DNA of 32,088 bases, taken from DASVTR01 sp033855775. Its GTDB lineage: Bacteria; Acidobacteriota; Blastocatellia; Pyrinomonadales; Pyrinomonadaceae. The stretch spans positions 1 through 32,088 of the forward strand of contig JAWVFT010000059.1 in assembly GCA_033855775.1 (NCBI GenBank). The letters run 5' to 3'. Positions 15,680 through 23,607 of the stretch are shown piece by piece; position 1 is the first letter of the stretch, and every line of letters begins with the position of its first letter. The translations under genes were made by a program, and so were the position numbers. The notes beneath the pieces are model-generated. The model saw nothing but the letters and a program-made list of their open reading frames with translations. It had not been told where the DNA came from and did not search any database.

Positions 15680-16681
15680 ATGTACGCTCTGCTCGGAATC
15701 AGCATTCTGCTGGCGGCGCTCCTGACCATCAACGCTCTGTCAACGCTCTTGACCACGGCGCTCTGGCGGGCCGTCGAAGGACGCGCGCAGAAACTGGCGG
15801 CGGAGACACGCGCGCAACTCATCTTCGCGCTGCGTATCTTCCCGACGCTCGGCGCGCTGGCCTGCGTGCTGGCGTTGCTGGCTCCGTCTTACATTCTTCA
15901 CGAACCGGCGGAGACGGGCGAAACGGTCAGCACGAAGTTGGCTGCGCTGGCTTTCGTGTCGGCCATCGGTCTTGCGTTGGCTCTCTGGCGCGGCTTCGCC
16001 GCATGGCGCGCGACCAGACGATTGATTGCCGACTGGCTGCGCAACGCGCAACCACACAAAGTCGAAGGCGTCAATGTTCCGGCCTATCGCATCCACCATC
16101 AATTTCCGGTCATTGCTATCGTCGGCGCATTCAAGCCGCGACTCTTTATCGCCAGCCAGATTTTCGACACGCTCACGGCTGACGAAATCGCCGCGGCTGT
16201 CGCGCACGAAGGCGGGCATCTTGCGACGCATGATAATCTGAAACGCGCCTGCCTGCGCGCCTGCCGCGACGCCCTGACGATTGTTCCCTGCGGGCGTTCG
16301 CTCGACCGCGCCTGGGCTGAAGCGGCGGAGGCGGCGGCTGACGAGTATGCCGCGCGCGGCGGCGCGAGCGTGGCTCTGGACTTGGCCTCGGCCCTTGTCA
16401 AGATTGCGCGCATCGTCCCGCCGCAGGCGAAGCCAACGATGCCAGCCATAGCTTTTCTCGTCGGCGAAGACGCGAGCGGCGTCAGTTGGCGCGTGCGCCG
16501 CCTGACGCAGTTGGCCTCGCCCGGTAGCGCGTTCGCCGCCCCTCGCATCAACGCTTCGATGCTCACGCTCTGGCTCGGCTTCAGCGCTTTTCTACTCGCG
16601 CTGGCCCTCATCGCCACGCACCCGAACACGCTCTGGGTAATGCATCGCGCCATCGAGCGGATTGTCTCCATCCTCAGCTAA
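15680..16681 (+). CDS. M56 family (BlaR1-like) membrane metallopeptidase without sensor domain
   Basis: The 333-residue protein has hydrophobic helices at about 1-27, 48-73 and 88-107, a cytosolic peptidase region and a last helix at about 303-318. The zinc motif is HEGGH (176-180), and the third ligand is probably Glu222 in AAADEYAA. In BlaR1/MecR1 such a domain cleaves the cognate repressor after signal reception. Here there is no penicillin-binding sensor domain after the last helix, only about 15 residues. The signal must therefore come from another protein, or the enzyme has a different job. Gene order (repressor then M56) supports a functional pair with the BlaI-type gene. Confidence 0.88.
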   Translation: MYALLGISILLAALLTINALSTLLTTALWRAVEGRAQKLAAETRAQLIFALRIFPTLGALACVLALLAPSYILHEPAETGETVSTKLAALAFVSAIGLALALWRGFAAWRATRRLIADWLRNAQPHKVEGVNVPAYRIHHQFPVIAIVGAFKPRLFIASQIFDTLTADEIAAAVAHEGGHLATHDNLKRACLRACRDALTIVPCGRSLDRAWAEAAEAAADEYAARGGASVALDLASALVKIARIVPPQAKPTMPAIAFLVGEDASGVSWRVRRLTQLASPGSAFAAPRINASMLTLWLGFSAFLLALALIATHPNTLWVMHRAIERIVSILS

Positions 16682-16977
16682 GCGCGCCAAATCCTACGGC
16701 AGCGCGCATCCCGGCACAGCCGCAAGAAGCAAGAAACTTTTCCCACGCCGTTTCGTAATAGCTGGCGTCAATCGAATGTGATTTTCGCGCTCTATTGGCG
16801 CGGCGGCCAAACCCGACGCTTCGTCTCCTACATCCAAAAAATTTTGAACGGGCGCGCTACGGAGCAGCGCTTGCGAGGCTTGGTGTCTCGTCCCGGCTTC
16901 TCCTTTGAAAGCTCCTGCGCTCGGCCAGGTATCCTGAATTTCGAGACAGTTTCACTCTCATCAACGTGAGGTTCATC
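16682..16977. other. Intergenic region before the M16 genes
   Basis: This is 296 bp without a gene. Only a weak promoter candidate is seen: TTGAAA (16905-16910) and TATCCT (16930-16935) with a 19-bp spacer. No heptamer array or terminator with a T-tract is visible. Confidence 0.4.
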
Positions 16978-18354
16978 ATGAACAGTTTCCGCAAACTTGC
17001 CTGCCGCGTCTGCTGCGGGCTGGTGGTTATGGCTCTGCTTGCGCCCGCGCTCATGGCGGCCAAGCAGCCGGTTGTGCCAGTCGTTTATTACAAACTGCCG
17101 AACGGCCTGCGGGTCGTCATTTCCGAAGACCACGTGGCCCCGGTCGTGACCGTCGCCGTCTACTACAACGTCGGCTTCCGCATCGAGCCGAAAGACCGCA
17201 CGGGCTTCGCGCATCTCTTCGAGCACATGATGTTTCAGGGCTCGCAGAACGTGAAGAAGTTTGAGCATGCCAAGTATGTCGAAGCCAACGGCGGCTCGCT
17301 CAACGGCCACACCGATTTCGATTACACCAACTATTACGAGACGCTGCCCTCAGACCGCGTGGAGATGGGACTCTGGCTCGAAGCGGACCGCATGCGCTCG
17401 CTCGACGTGACGGCTGAGAATTTGAAGAACCAGCAGAACGTCGTCAGCGAAGAGGTGCGCGTCAACGTGCTCAACGCGCCCTACGCTCTCTTTGAATGGA
17501 TCGACCTCTGGGGCAACGCCAACCAGAACTACTTCAACTCGCACAACGGCTACGGCGACCTCAAGGACATCGAAGCCGCGACGATTGAAGATGTCCGCTC
17601 CTTCTTCAAAACCTACTACGCGCCCAACAATGCCGTTCTCACGATTGTCGGCGACGTTGATGCAACCGCCGTCAAAGGCATGATTGAAAAATATTTCGCG
17701 GCCCTCCCGGCGCAGCCGCAGCCCGCGCGGCCAGACATTTCGGAGCCGCCGCAGACGAAGGAAAAGCGCGTCTCGCAGACGGACAAGCTCGCCAATCTTC
17801 CGGCTTTGGCCGTCGGCTATCACGCGCCCGACCAAAAGTCTGCCGACTACGCCCCGATGGTTCTGCTCAATCTCATCTTGCAGGGCGACGATAGCTCGCG
17901 CTTCTACCAGCGGCTCGTCAAGGACAAAGGCTTGAGCCTCGACTTCGTTGGAGCGGTCAACTATTTCGGCAACGAGTTCGACTACTTCGGCCCGATGCTG
18001 ATAACGACGCGCACCACCTACAAGACCGGGCACACGGGCGACGAAATCGTCAAAGAGATGGACGCCGTGCTGGCCGACATCAGGCAGAACGGCGTCACCG
18101 AAAAAGAGTTGACGGACGCGAAGGTGCGTTATCGCTCCAACTTCTACAACCAGTTGGAATCAACCTTCGGCAAAGCTCATCTCTTGTCCAGCATGGCCCT
18201 CTTCCGCGACGACCCGGCTCTCATCAACAAAGTCTTAGACCCGTATGAAGCCGTCACCGTCGCGCAGATTAAAGCGGCGGCTGTAAAATATCTCGTCCCC
18301 GAAAACCGCACCATCATTGACCGCGTGCCAGAGCCGAAAGGAGGCAAGTCATGA
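16978..18354 (+). CDS. M16 zinc metallopeptidase, catalytic subunit
   Basis: The 458-residue protein begins with a signal peptide (basic start, hydrophobic stretch about 9-27, ending ALMAAKQ), so it is probably periplasmic. The inverted zinc motif HLFEH is at 79-83, and the distal Glu is at 158-159 (VVSEEVRVN). A second, inactive M16 repeat follows. In that repeat the substrate-binding Arg is present (SSRFYQRLVKDKG) but the usual Tyr position reads LSLDF. Start ATG 16978 has GTGAGG six bases upstream; GTG 16966 is possible. The stop overlaps the next gene start (ATGA). It probably acts as a heterodimer with that protein. Confidence 0.93.
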   Translation: MNSFRKLACRVCCGLVVMALLAPALMAAKQPVVPVVYYKLPNGLRVVISEDHVAPVVTVAVYYNVGFRIEPKDRTGFAHLFEHMMFQGSQNVKKFEHAKYVEANGGSLNGHTDFDYTNYYETLPSDRVEMGLWLEADRMRSLDVTAENLKNQQNVVSEEVRVNVLNAPYALFEWIDLWGNANQNYFNSHNGYGDLKDIEAATIEDVRSFFKTYYAPNNAVLTIVGDVDATAVKGMIEKYFAALPAQPQPARPDISEPPQTKEKRVSQTDKLANLPALAVGYHAPDQKSADYAPMVLLNLILQGDDSSRFYQRLVKDKGLSLDFVGAVNYFGNEFDYFGPMLITTRTTYKTGHTGDEIVKEMDAVLADIRQNGVTEKELTDAKVRYRSNFYNQLESTFGKAHLLSSMALFRDDPALINKVLDPYEAVTVAQIKAAAVKYLVPENRTIIDRVPEPKGGKS

Positions 18355-19799
18355 GCTTGTTTCGATTCAACAAAACGACCGTCGTTCTCCTGACAATGCT
18401 GCTGCTCCTTCTGCTCGCCTGCGCGCCGTCTCTGCAAGCGCAGCAGGCGACGCCGCCCGCGCCCGGCCCGGCGCGTCCCTTGAACATGCCGAAGATTACG
18501 GAGCGGCAGCTTTCAAACGGCCTGACCGTCATCCTCGCCCCGCTTCAGAACGTGCCGAAGGTGACGGCGCAGTTGACCATTCGCGCCGGGCAGGCGACCG
18601 CCAGAGAGAAGCATCCGGGCCTGGCCCAACTGGCGGCGAGCGTCGCCAACGAAGGAACTGAGACGCGCTCAAGCAAGCAAATCAAGGAAGAGTTGCGCTC
18701 CATCGGCGGCTCGCTCAATCTCTTCACGGATGCCGACGCGACGACGCTCTTCTCTTCCTCGCTCGCGGAGTTTTCGCCCAAGCTCTTCGACTTGATAAGC
18801 GACGTGATACAGCATCCGGCGTATCCTGAAAACGAGGTCGCGCTGGCGAAGGAGAACTCGATTCAAGGGATTCGCGCGGGCCGCGCCGACCCAAACTTTC
18901 TCGCCAGCGAGCGTTTCCAGAAAGCCATCTTCGGCGCGCATCCGTACAGCTTCTTCGTCGCCGATGAAAAGTCCATCAACGCCCTGACGCGCGCAGACCT
19001 CAGAGAGTTTGCCGCGACTTACTACGCTCCGAACAATTCTTTCCTCGTCGTCGTCGGCGATTTCAACGCGGACGCGATGTTCGCTCAAGTCGAGAAAACG
19101 TTCGGCTCCTGGAAGAACCATACGGTTCCGGCAGAGCAGATTGCCGAGCCGCCCTCGCGCGACAAGCGACAGATTTATTTCATCAATCGGCCAGACTCCG
19201 TGCAGTCGGCCATCTACATCGGCAACGTCTCCATCCCGCGCAAGGACAAAGACTACTTCGCCATCCGCACGGCCAACACAATCTTCGGCGGCTCGTTCTA
19301 CTCGCGCCTGACGCGCAACATACGCGAGCAGAAGGGCTACACCTATTCGCCCTTCAGCGCGTCGAACACGCAGGCCAAAGCAGGCTCGTTTCTGACCGGA
19401 GCTTCCGTTCGCAACGAAGTGACGGGCGTGACGCTGCTCGAAATGTTTTACGAGTTGGACAAGATGCGCGTCGCTCCCGTCACGGATGAAGAACTCGCGG
19501 CGGCGAAGGCATACAGCAACGGCAACTTCTCCGTCGAACTCGCCAGCCAGGCCGGACTCGCCGGACGCATCAGCACGGTCTATCTCTACGACCTGCCGAA
19601 AAACTTCATCGAAGACTTCCGGCCCAAGATTGACGGGCTGACGCCCGCTGACATTCAACGGGTCGCCTCGAAATACTTCGACACCTATCGCGCCGCCATC
19701 GTCATCGTCGGCGACTACGAAAAGGTCAAAGACCAAATCACGCCCTTCGGCGACATCACGCTCTACGACGCCGAAGGCAACGTCATCAGTCGAAAATAA
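18351..19799 (+). CDS. M16 peptidase-like protein lacking the zinc motif, probable lipoprotein
   Basis: The 482-residue M16-fold protein starts with FNKTTVVLLTMLLLLLLAC. LLAC is a lipobox with Cys24, so it may be a lipoprotein. At the place of HxxEH it reads HPGLAQL, so the zinc ligands are gone and it should not be catalytic alone. Its second half keeps the pattern SFYSRLTRNIREQKGYTYS, with the Arg and Tyr that bind substrate in the non-catalytic subunit of heterodimeric M16 enzymes. It overlaps the catalytic subunit gene by 4 bp, which fits a fixed 1:1 partnership. It ends 5 bp before a palindromic heptamer array. The substrate is unknown. Confidence 0.92.
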   Translation: MSLFRFNKTTVVLLTMLLLLLLACAPSLQAQQATPPAPGPARPLNMPKITERQLSNGLTVILAPLQNVPKVTAQLTIRAGQATAREKHPGLAQLAASVANEGTETRSSKQIKEELRSIGGSLNLFTDADATTLFSSSLAEFSPKLFDLISDVIQHPAYPENEVALAKENSIQGIRAGRADPNFLASERFQKAIFGAHPYSFFVADEKSINALTRADLREFAATYYAPNNSFLVVVGDFNADAMFAQVEKTFGSWKNHTVPAEQIAEPPSRDKRQIYFINRPDSVQSAIYIGNVSIPRKDKDYFAIRTANTIFGGSFYSRLTRNIREQKGYTYSPFSASNTQAKAGSFLTGASVRNEVTGVTLLEMFYELDKMRVAPVTDEELAAAKAYSNGNFSVELASQAGLAGRISTVYLYDLPKNFIEDFRPKIDGLTPADIQRVASKYFDTYRAAIVIVGDYEKVKDQITPFGDITLYDAEGNVISRK

Positions 19800-19803
19800 G
19801 TAA

Positions 19804-19890
19804 GACAGTCCAAAGTCTGAAGTCCAAAGTCCAAAGTCAAGAGCTTAGCTTCCTGACCTTGGACATTGGACTTTAGACTTTGGGCTGTCT
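19804..19890. repeat. Palindromic heptamer array between convergent M16 and rsmA genes
   Basis: The left arm (19804-19840) has 7-mers AGTCCAA, AGTCTGA, AGTCCAA, AGTCCAA, AGTCAAG. The right arm (19855-19890) has TTGGACA, TTGGACT, TTAGACT, TTGGGCT and is its near reverse complement. The loop is about 15 bp. A T-rich run follows on the plus strand, and the minus-strand side is similar. Lying between two converging genes, it is well placed as a bidirectional terminator. Confidence 0.85.
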
Positions 19891-20700
19891 TTATTTTACG
19901 GCTCGTGTCAGGCTCGCCCATTCTTCGATTGACAAGGTTTCGGCGCGGCGTTGTGGTTCTATCCCGGCGCGGGCAAGGACAGCATTGGTTCCGCCGCTTT
20001 CGTCCAAAGCTTCGCGCAACTTTCCGCTGGCGGCGCGCAGATTATTGAAGATGGTCTTGCGTCGTTGCGCGAAGCCTGCGCTCGCCAGTTGCCAGAATAA
20101 AAGCTCGTCCTTTATCAACGTCTCGCCGGCAGCGCGAACGCTCAAACGCGCGACCGTGCTCCACACCTTCGGCACAGGACGAAACGCGGTCGGCGCGACA
20201 TCAAAGAGCCGTTCGGCCTCGCAGTAAGCTTCGACCAGCACGGAGAGAAAGCCGCGCTCGCTCGTCCCCGGCGGCGCGGTGATGCGCTCGACCACCTCGC
20301 TTTGCAGCATCAACACCATCTCGCTCAGGCACACGCGCTGCTCAATCAAGCGTTGCAGGATGGCCGTCGAAATATAGTAAGGCAGGTTGGCGACGACGCG
20401 CGCAGAGGCGGCGGGCGCAACCAACGCGCACAAGTCCTCAGCCAGCGCATCGCCTTCGACAAGCTCGAAATTCTCGCGCCCGCCGAAGCGCGCATTCAAC
20501 TCAAGCACAAGCTCGCGGTCGTACTCAACGGCGACGACGCGCCCGGCCTCTTCCACTAGCCGCGCCGTCAAAGCTCCGCGCCCCGGCCCAATCTCTAACA
20601 GCGTCTCATCCGCGCGCGGCCCGACAGCCCGCACGATACGCTCCGACACGCTCTCGTCCACCAGAAAATTTTGACCGAGACTTTTCTTCGCTCGTAGCAT
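19891..20700 (-). CDS. rsmA: 16S rRNA (adenine1518-N6/adenine1519-N6)-dimethyltransferase
   Basis: RsmA (KsgA) dimethylates two adjacent adenines in helix 45 of 16S rRNA late in 30S assembly. The 269-residue protein has the family N-terminus KKSLGQNFLVDE, SAM motif I LEIGPGRGALT, the acidic VAVEYDREL loop and the catalytic motif NLPYYIS. The C-terminal motif FAQRRKTIFNNL is also present. Length is normal. Start ATG 20700 has no clear ribosome binding site. The gene lies after ribD, separated by the longest heptamer hairpin of the window, and converges with the M16 operon. Confidence 0.96.
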   Translation of the reverse strand: MLRAKKSLGQNFLVDESVSERIVRAVGPRADETLLEIGPGRGALTARLVEEAGRVVAVEYDRELVLELNARFGGRENFELVEGDALAEDLCALVAPAASARVVANLPYYISTAILQRLIEQRVCLSEMVLMLQSEVVERITAPPGTSERGFLSVLVEAYCEAERLFDVAPTAFRPVPKVWSTVARLSVRAAGETLIKDELLFWQLASAGFAQRRKTIFNNLRAASGKLREALDESGGTNAVLARAGIEPQRRAETLSIEEWASLTRAVK

Positions 20701-20705
20701 AACGA

Positions 20706-20881
20706 CAGTGACAAGTGACGAGTGACAAGCAGGAGAAGACAGTGATGAGTGATGAAGGAAGAGTGATAAATCGTGAGTGATGAATGATGAGTGTTGAGTA
20801 AAATCAGATAGCTCTTAACTCATCAATCATTACTCATCACTCATGACTAACTCGTCACTTGTCACTCGTCACTTGTCACTG
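20706..20881. repeat. Large palindromic heptamer array between ribD and rsmA
   Basis: The arms are about 80 bp. The outer part uses AGTGACA/AGTGACG units, the inner part AGTGATG/AATGATG units. The right half mirrors them (ACTCATC, ATTACTC inside; ACTCGTC, ACTTGTC outside). The loop is near 20799-20815. The right arm overlaps the end of ribD: the last five codons and the TGA stop (20864-20862) are repeat sequence. The two nested 7-mer families suggest expansion in steps. Confidence 0.85.
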
Positions 20882-22013
20882 CTTTTCCGTAGCCTGTGAT
20901 CTCGACATCGCGCCCGTGCTGATGGATTTCGATGTCGCGCAGGCGAAGGGCGTCGGCGAGTTTCTCCGGGCCTTTGCCGCCGATGGCGGCGGGCGCGTCG
21001 CGTCCTCCGATAATCGTCGGCGCGATGAAGAAGCTGGCCTTGTCAATCAAGCCCTGGTCTAGAAACGCGCCCGCGACTCCGGCCCCGCCTTCAACCAAAA
21101 CGCTCTGCAACGAACGCGCCGCGAGTTCCCGCAAGACTTCATGCAGGTTGCGACCGCCGCTCTCGCTCTTGATAATCTCAACGCCCCGCGCGGTCAGCGA
21201 AGCGGCTTCGGGAGAACGCGCCGCGCCTTCGGAAGCGAACACGATGACGGGCGCTTCGTTCGCCGTCCGCGCCAGTTGCGAATCGGGCGAGAGCCGTAGC
21301 GTTTCGTCTAAGACGATGCGGACGAGCGGGCGGCGGCGCGCGTTGCCGGAGCGGTCTGTCAACAAAGGGTCGTCGGCGATGACCGTGCCTGCCCCGACGA
21401 GAATCGCGTCATTCTCATGACGCAGTTGCTGCACGCGCGCGCGCGACTCCGCGCCTGTTATCCAGCGCGAGTCTCCGGTTCGCGTGCCGATGCGCCCGTC
21501 GAGCGAAGTGGCGAGCTTGAGATGGACGAAAGGCCGCCCCGTTCGCATGAAGTGTAGATACTGTTCGTTGAGCCGCGCGGCTTCCCGCTCGCAGAGTCCC
21601 ACTTGAACATCGACGCCCGCGTCGCGCAGTTGAGCAAAACCTCTTCCGCTAATCTTCGGGTTGGGGTCGGCAATGGCAGCGACGACGCGCGCCACGCCCG
21701 CTTCGATTAAAGCATCCGTGCAGGGCGGAGTGCGCGACTGGTGCGCGTGCGGTTCGAGCGTGACGTAGGCGGTCGCGCCGCGCGCCAACTCGCCAGCCTC
21801 TTCGAGAGCCAGCCTTTCGGCGTGCGTCACACGCTCGTAAAGATAGAAACCTTCGCCGGCGATGCGGTCATCGCGTGTGACGACGCAGCCGACCAGCGGA
21901 CTCGGACTGACTTGACCGACGCCGCGCGCCGCCAACTCAAGAGCGCGCCGCATCATTCTCCAATCGGCCTCGCTCCACGCGCCCGCCGCATCTTGAGTGA
22001 AAATTTCGCGCAC
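20862..22013 (-). CDS. ribD: Bifunctional riboflavin biosynthesis deaminase/reductase
   Basis: RibD deaminates and then reduces the pyrimidine intermediate of riboflavin synthesis. The N-terminal deaminase domain (about 15-150) has HAE (64-66). Its second zinc motif reads EPHAHQSRTPPC (87-98) where EPCxHxGRTPPC is usual, so His89 replaces a zinc-binding Cys. The reductase domain (about 160-380) has LKLATSLDGRIGT, DAILVGAGTVIADDPLLT, LVEGGAGVAGAFL and a glycine-rich end. Length is 383, normal. Start is GTG 22013. The C-terminal residues VTSDE come from a heptamer repeat. No other riboflavin genes or FMN riboswitch are nearby, so it is a lone rib gene here. Confidence 0.94.
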   Translation of the reverse strand: MREIFTQDAAGAWSEADWRMMRRALELAARGVGQVSPSPLVGCVVTRDDRIAGEGFYLYERVTHAERLALEEAGELARGATAYVTLEPHAHQSRTPPCTDALIEAGVARVVAAIADPNPKISGRGFAQLRDAGVDVQVGLCEREAARLNEQYLHFMRTGRPFVHLKLATSLDGRIGTRTGDSRWITGAESRARVQQLRHENDAILVGAGTVIADDPLLTDRSGNARRRPLVRIVLDETLRLSPDSQLARTANEAPVIVFASEGAARSPEAASLTARGVEIIKSESGGRNLHEVLRELAARSLQSVLVEGGAGVAGAFLDQGLIDKASFFIAPTIIGGRDAPAAIGGKGPEKLADALRLRDIEIHQHGRDVEITGYGKAVTSDE

Positions 22014-22028
22014 GGATTATTACGGCTT

Positions 22029-22106
22029 TAAGTTTCAAGATTAAGGTTGAAGCGTTCAAGGCCAGAGCTTCGGGTGTTGCGCTGTCAGCTTGAAATCTTC
22101 AAGCCC
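22029..22106. repeat. Short palindromic array between ftsY and ribD
   Basis: TTGAAG-CG-TTCAAG (about 22047-22060) mirrors CTTGAA-AT-CTTCAA (about 22090-22103), and outer TTAAG pairs with CTTAA next to the ftsY stop. The 7-mer unit is roughly TTCAAGN. It resembles the other palindromic arrays but with its own core sequence. Confidence 0.6.
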
Positions 22107-23465
22107 TTAATCGAAGAGGCTGTCAACGTACTGCTGCGGCTCGAAGACAACTAGGTCGTCAACCTTCTCGCCGATGCCCGCGTAGCGAATCGGCAGGTTC
22201 AACTCTTTGGCGATGGCGACGGCGATGCCGCCTTTGGCCGTGCCGTCGAGCTTCGTCAACACGATGCCGGTCACGCCCGCGACCTTCAAAAACTGACGCG
22301 CCTGTTCCAAACCATTTTGGCCCGTGACCGCATCGACGACGAGCAAGGTTTCGTGCGGCGCGCCCTCGACTTCGCGCCCCGCGATGCGCTTCATCTTTTC
22401 CAGTTCGGCCATCAAGTTAGACTTGTTGTGCAGGCGCCCGGCGGTGTCAACAATCAACACGTCGGAGTTGCGCGCCTTGGCCGCCTTCAACGAATCGAAG
22501 AGAACGGCTGCGGGGTCTGTTCCCTGCTTTTGCTGTATCAGCGGGACGCCCGTGCGCTCGGCCCAGATGGCCAACTGGTCGGAAGCGGCGGCGCGGAAAG
22601 TGTCAGCCGCGCAGATTAAGACATCATTGCCTTCGGCCTTGATGCGCTGCGCGAGCTTGCCGATGGTCGTTGTCTTGCCGACGCCGTTAACGCCGACAAT
22701 CATCATCACGTAGGGCGAGACATCCTCCGGCACGCTTGTCTCGGAATCAACGCCGTTGCTGGCCGAAGCTTTCAGTATCTCCAACAACTCATTCTTGATG
22801 GCCTGCTTGAGCGCGGCGATGTCGTTAATCTGCTGGCGAGCGATGCCGCTGCGCACGGTTTCCAGTATGTGCAAGGTCGTCGGCACGCCGATGTCCGCAG
22901 CGATGAGAGCTTCTTCCAATTCGTCAAGGAGCGCTGCGTCAATCTGCTTGCGCCCTTGAAAAACCGAGTCAATCTTTTCCGAGAGCGATTCGCGCGTCGC
23001 CGTCACGGCCCGACGAAAGCGCGCTCCGAACTCCTGCTCAAGCGCGGCCTCTTCCGCTTGTAGCTCTTCAATCGAGCGGTCCAGGCCGAGTATCGAACTC
23101 TGAAAAGGAGAGCGCGAGGGAACGGGCTTCTGCGCGCTCGCGGGCTTGACAGGCTCTTGAGCGTTGACGCTTGAAGGGCGCGCTGGCGGCTGCGCCGCAA
23201 CGACCGGGCGCGGGCGTTCGGTGATAGATTGCGTCTCATCAACCGGAGGCGGAGTCGGCGCCGCGCCGGTCGGCGCAGGCTCAAGCGGCGGCGTGGTTGT
23301 CAGCGGCGCAGCTTCCGTTTGTGACAAAGCAGCCGGAAGCTCTAAGTCAGGCGCGGGCGGCGCGGCGGGCAATGCTGCTTCCTGTTTCGTCTCGCGCGCC
23401 TGCGGCGGCTCGTTGAGGCCGAGCGTGACGAATCGTTCCTTGTTCTTGCGTTTCCAGAATGCCAT
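22107..23465 (-). CDS. ftsY: Signal recognition particle receptor FtsY
   Basis: FtsY is the membrane-associated GTPase that docks SRP-ribosome complexes for co-translational insertion. The 452-residue protein has an N-terminal A-like region (20-125) rich in Pro, Ala and Gln, a four-helix N domain (about 150-240) and the G domain. G-domain motifs are Walker A GVNGVGKTT (258-266), DTFRAAASDQL, DTAGRLHNKSNLM, TKLDGTAKGG and the closing GIGEKVDDLVVF. The A region is Pro-rich rather than strongly acidic as in E. coli. A promoter with a perfect TATAAT is upstream in a hairpin. The family call is secure. Confidence 0.96.
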   Translation of the reverse strand: MAFWKRKNKERFVTLGLNEPPQARETKQEAALPAAPPAPDLELPAALSQTEAAPLTTTPPLEPAPTGAAPTPPPVDETQSITERPRPVVAAQPPARPSSVNAQEPVKPASAQKPVPSRSPFQSSILGLDRSIEELQAEEAALEQEFGARFRRAVTATRESLSEKIDSVFQGRKQIDAALLDELEEALIAADIGVPTTLHILETVRSGIARQQINDIAALKQAIKNELLEILKASASNGVDSETSVPEDVSPYVMMIVGVNGVGKTTTIGKLAQRIKAEGNDVLICAADTFRAAASDQLAIWAERTGVPLIQQKQGTDPAAVLFDSLKAAKARNSDVLIVDTAGRLHNKSNLMAELEKMKRIAGREVEGAPHETLLVVDAVTGQNGLEQARQFLKVAGVTGIVLTKLDGTAKGGIAVAIAKELNLPIRYAGIGEKVDDLVVFEPQQYVDSLFD

Positions 23466-23513
23466 GAAATAGTTTGCGACCCTTGCTTTTGAAAGTTGGA
23501 AATTAAGCAGGCG

Positions 23514-23543
23514 ATTATACGCGCAACTGCCGCATCACGACAA
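23514..23543 (-). promoter_or_regulatory. Candidate sigma-70 promoter for ftsY
   Basis: The minus strand has TTGTCG (23543-23538), an 18-bp spacer and a perfect TATAAT (23519-23514). It would start near 23507, about 42 bases before the ftsY ATG. The -35 lies in the loop of the neighbouring hairpin. Confidence 0.5.
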
Positions 23544-23559
23544 AAGCGCGATGCGGCAG
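23527..23559. repeat. Perfect 10-bp stem hairpin between the HD-GYP gene and ftsY
   Basis: CTGCCGCATC (23527-23536) and GATGCGGCAG (23550-23559) pair perfectly around a 13-base loop. In the direction of the flanking genes (minus) there is no T-tract after it, so it is not a standard terminator. It overlaps the ftsY promoter spacer and -35. Confidence 0.6.
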
Positions 23560-23607
23560 CCAGTTTTATATTCTGAAACTTTTGACGACGGCCGGGCAGA
23601 TGAAAGC

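Noticed and set aside
15163..16681. Beta-lactam resistance system
   Set aside because: No penicillin-sensing domain and no beta-lactamase gene in the window.
2761..20881. CRISPR arrays
   Set aside because: The repeats are 7 bp, contiguous and inverted, with no unique spacers and no cas genes.
22014..22110. FMN riboswitch for ribD
   Set aside because: None of the conserved FMN-aptamer blocks is visible; the sequence is an inverted repeat after ribD's upstream neighbour.
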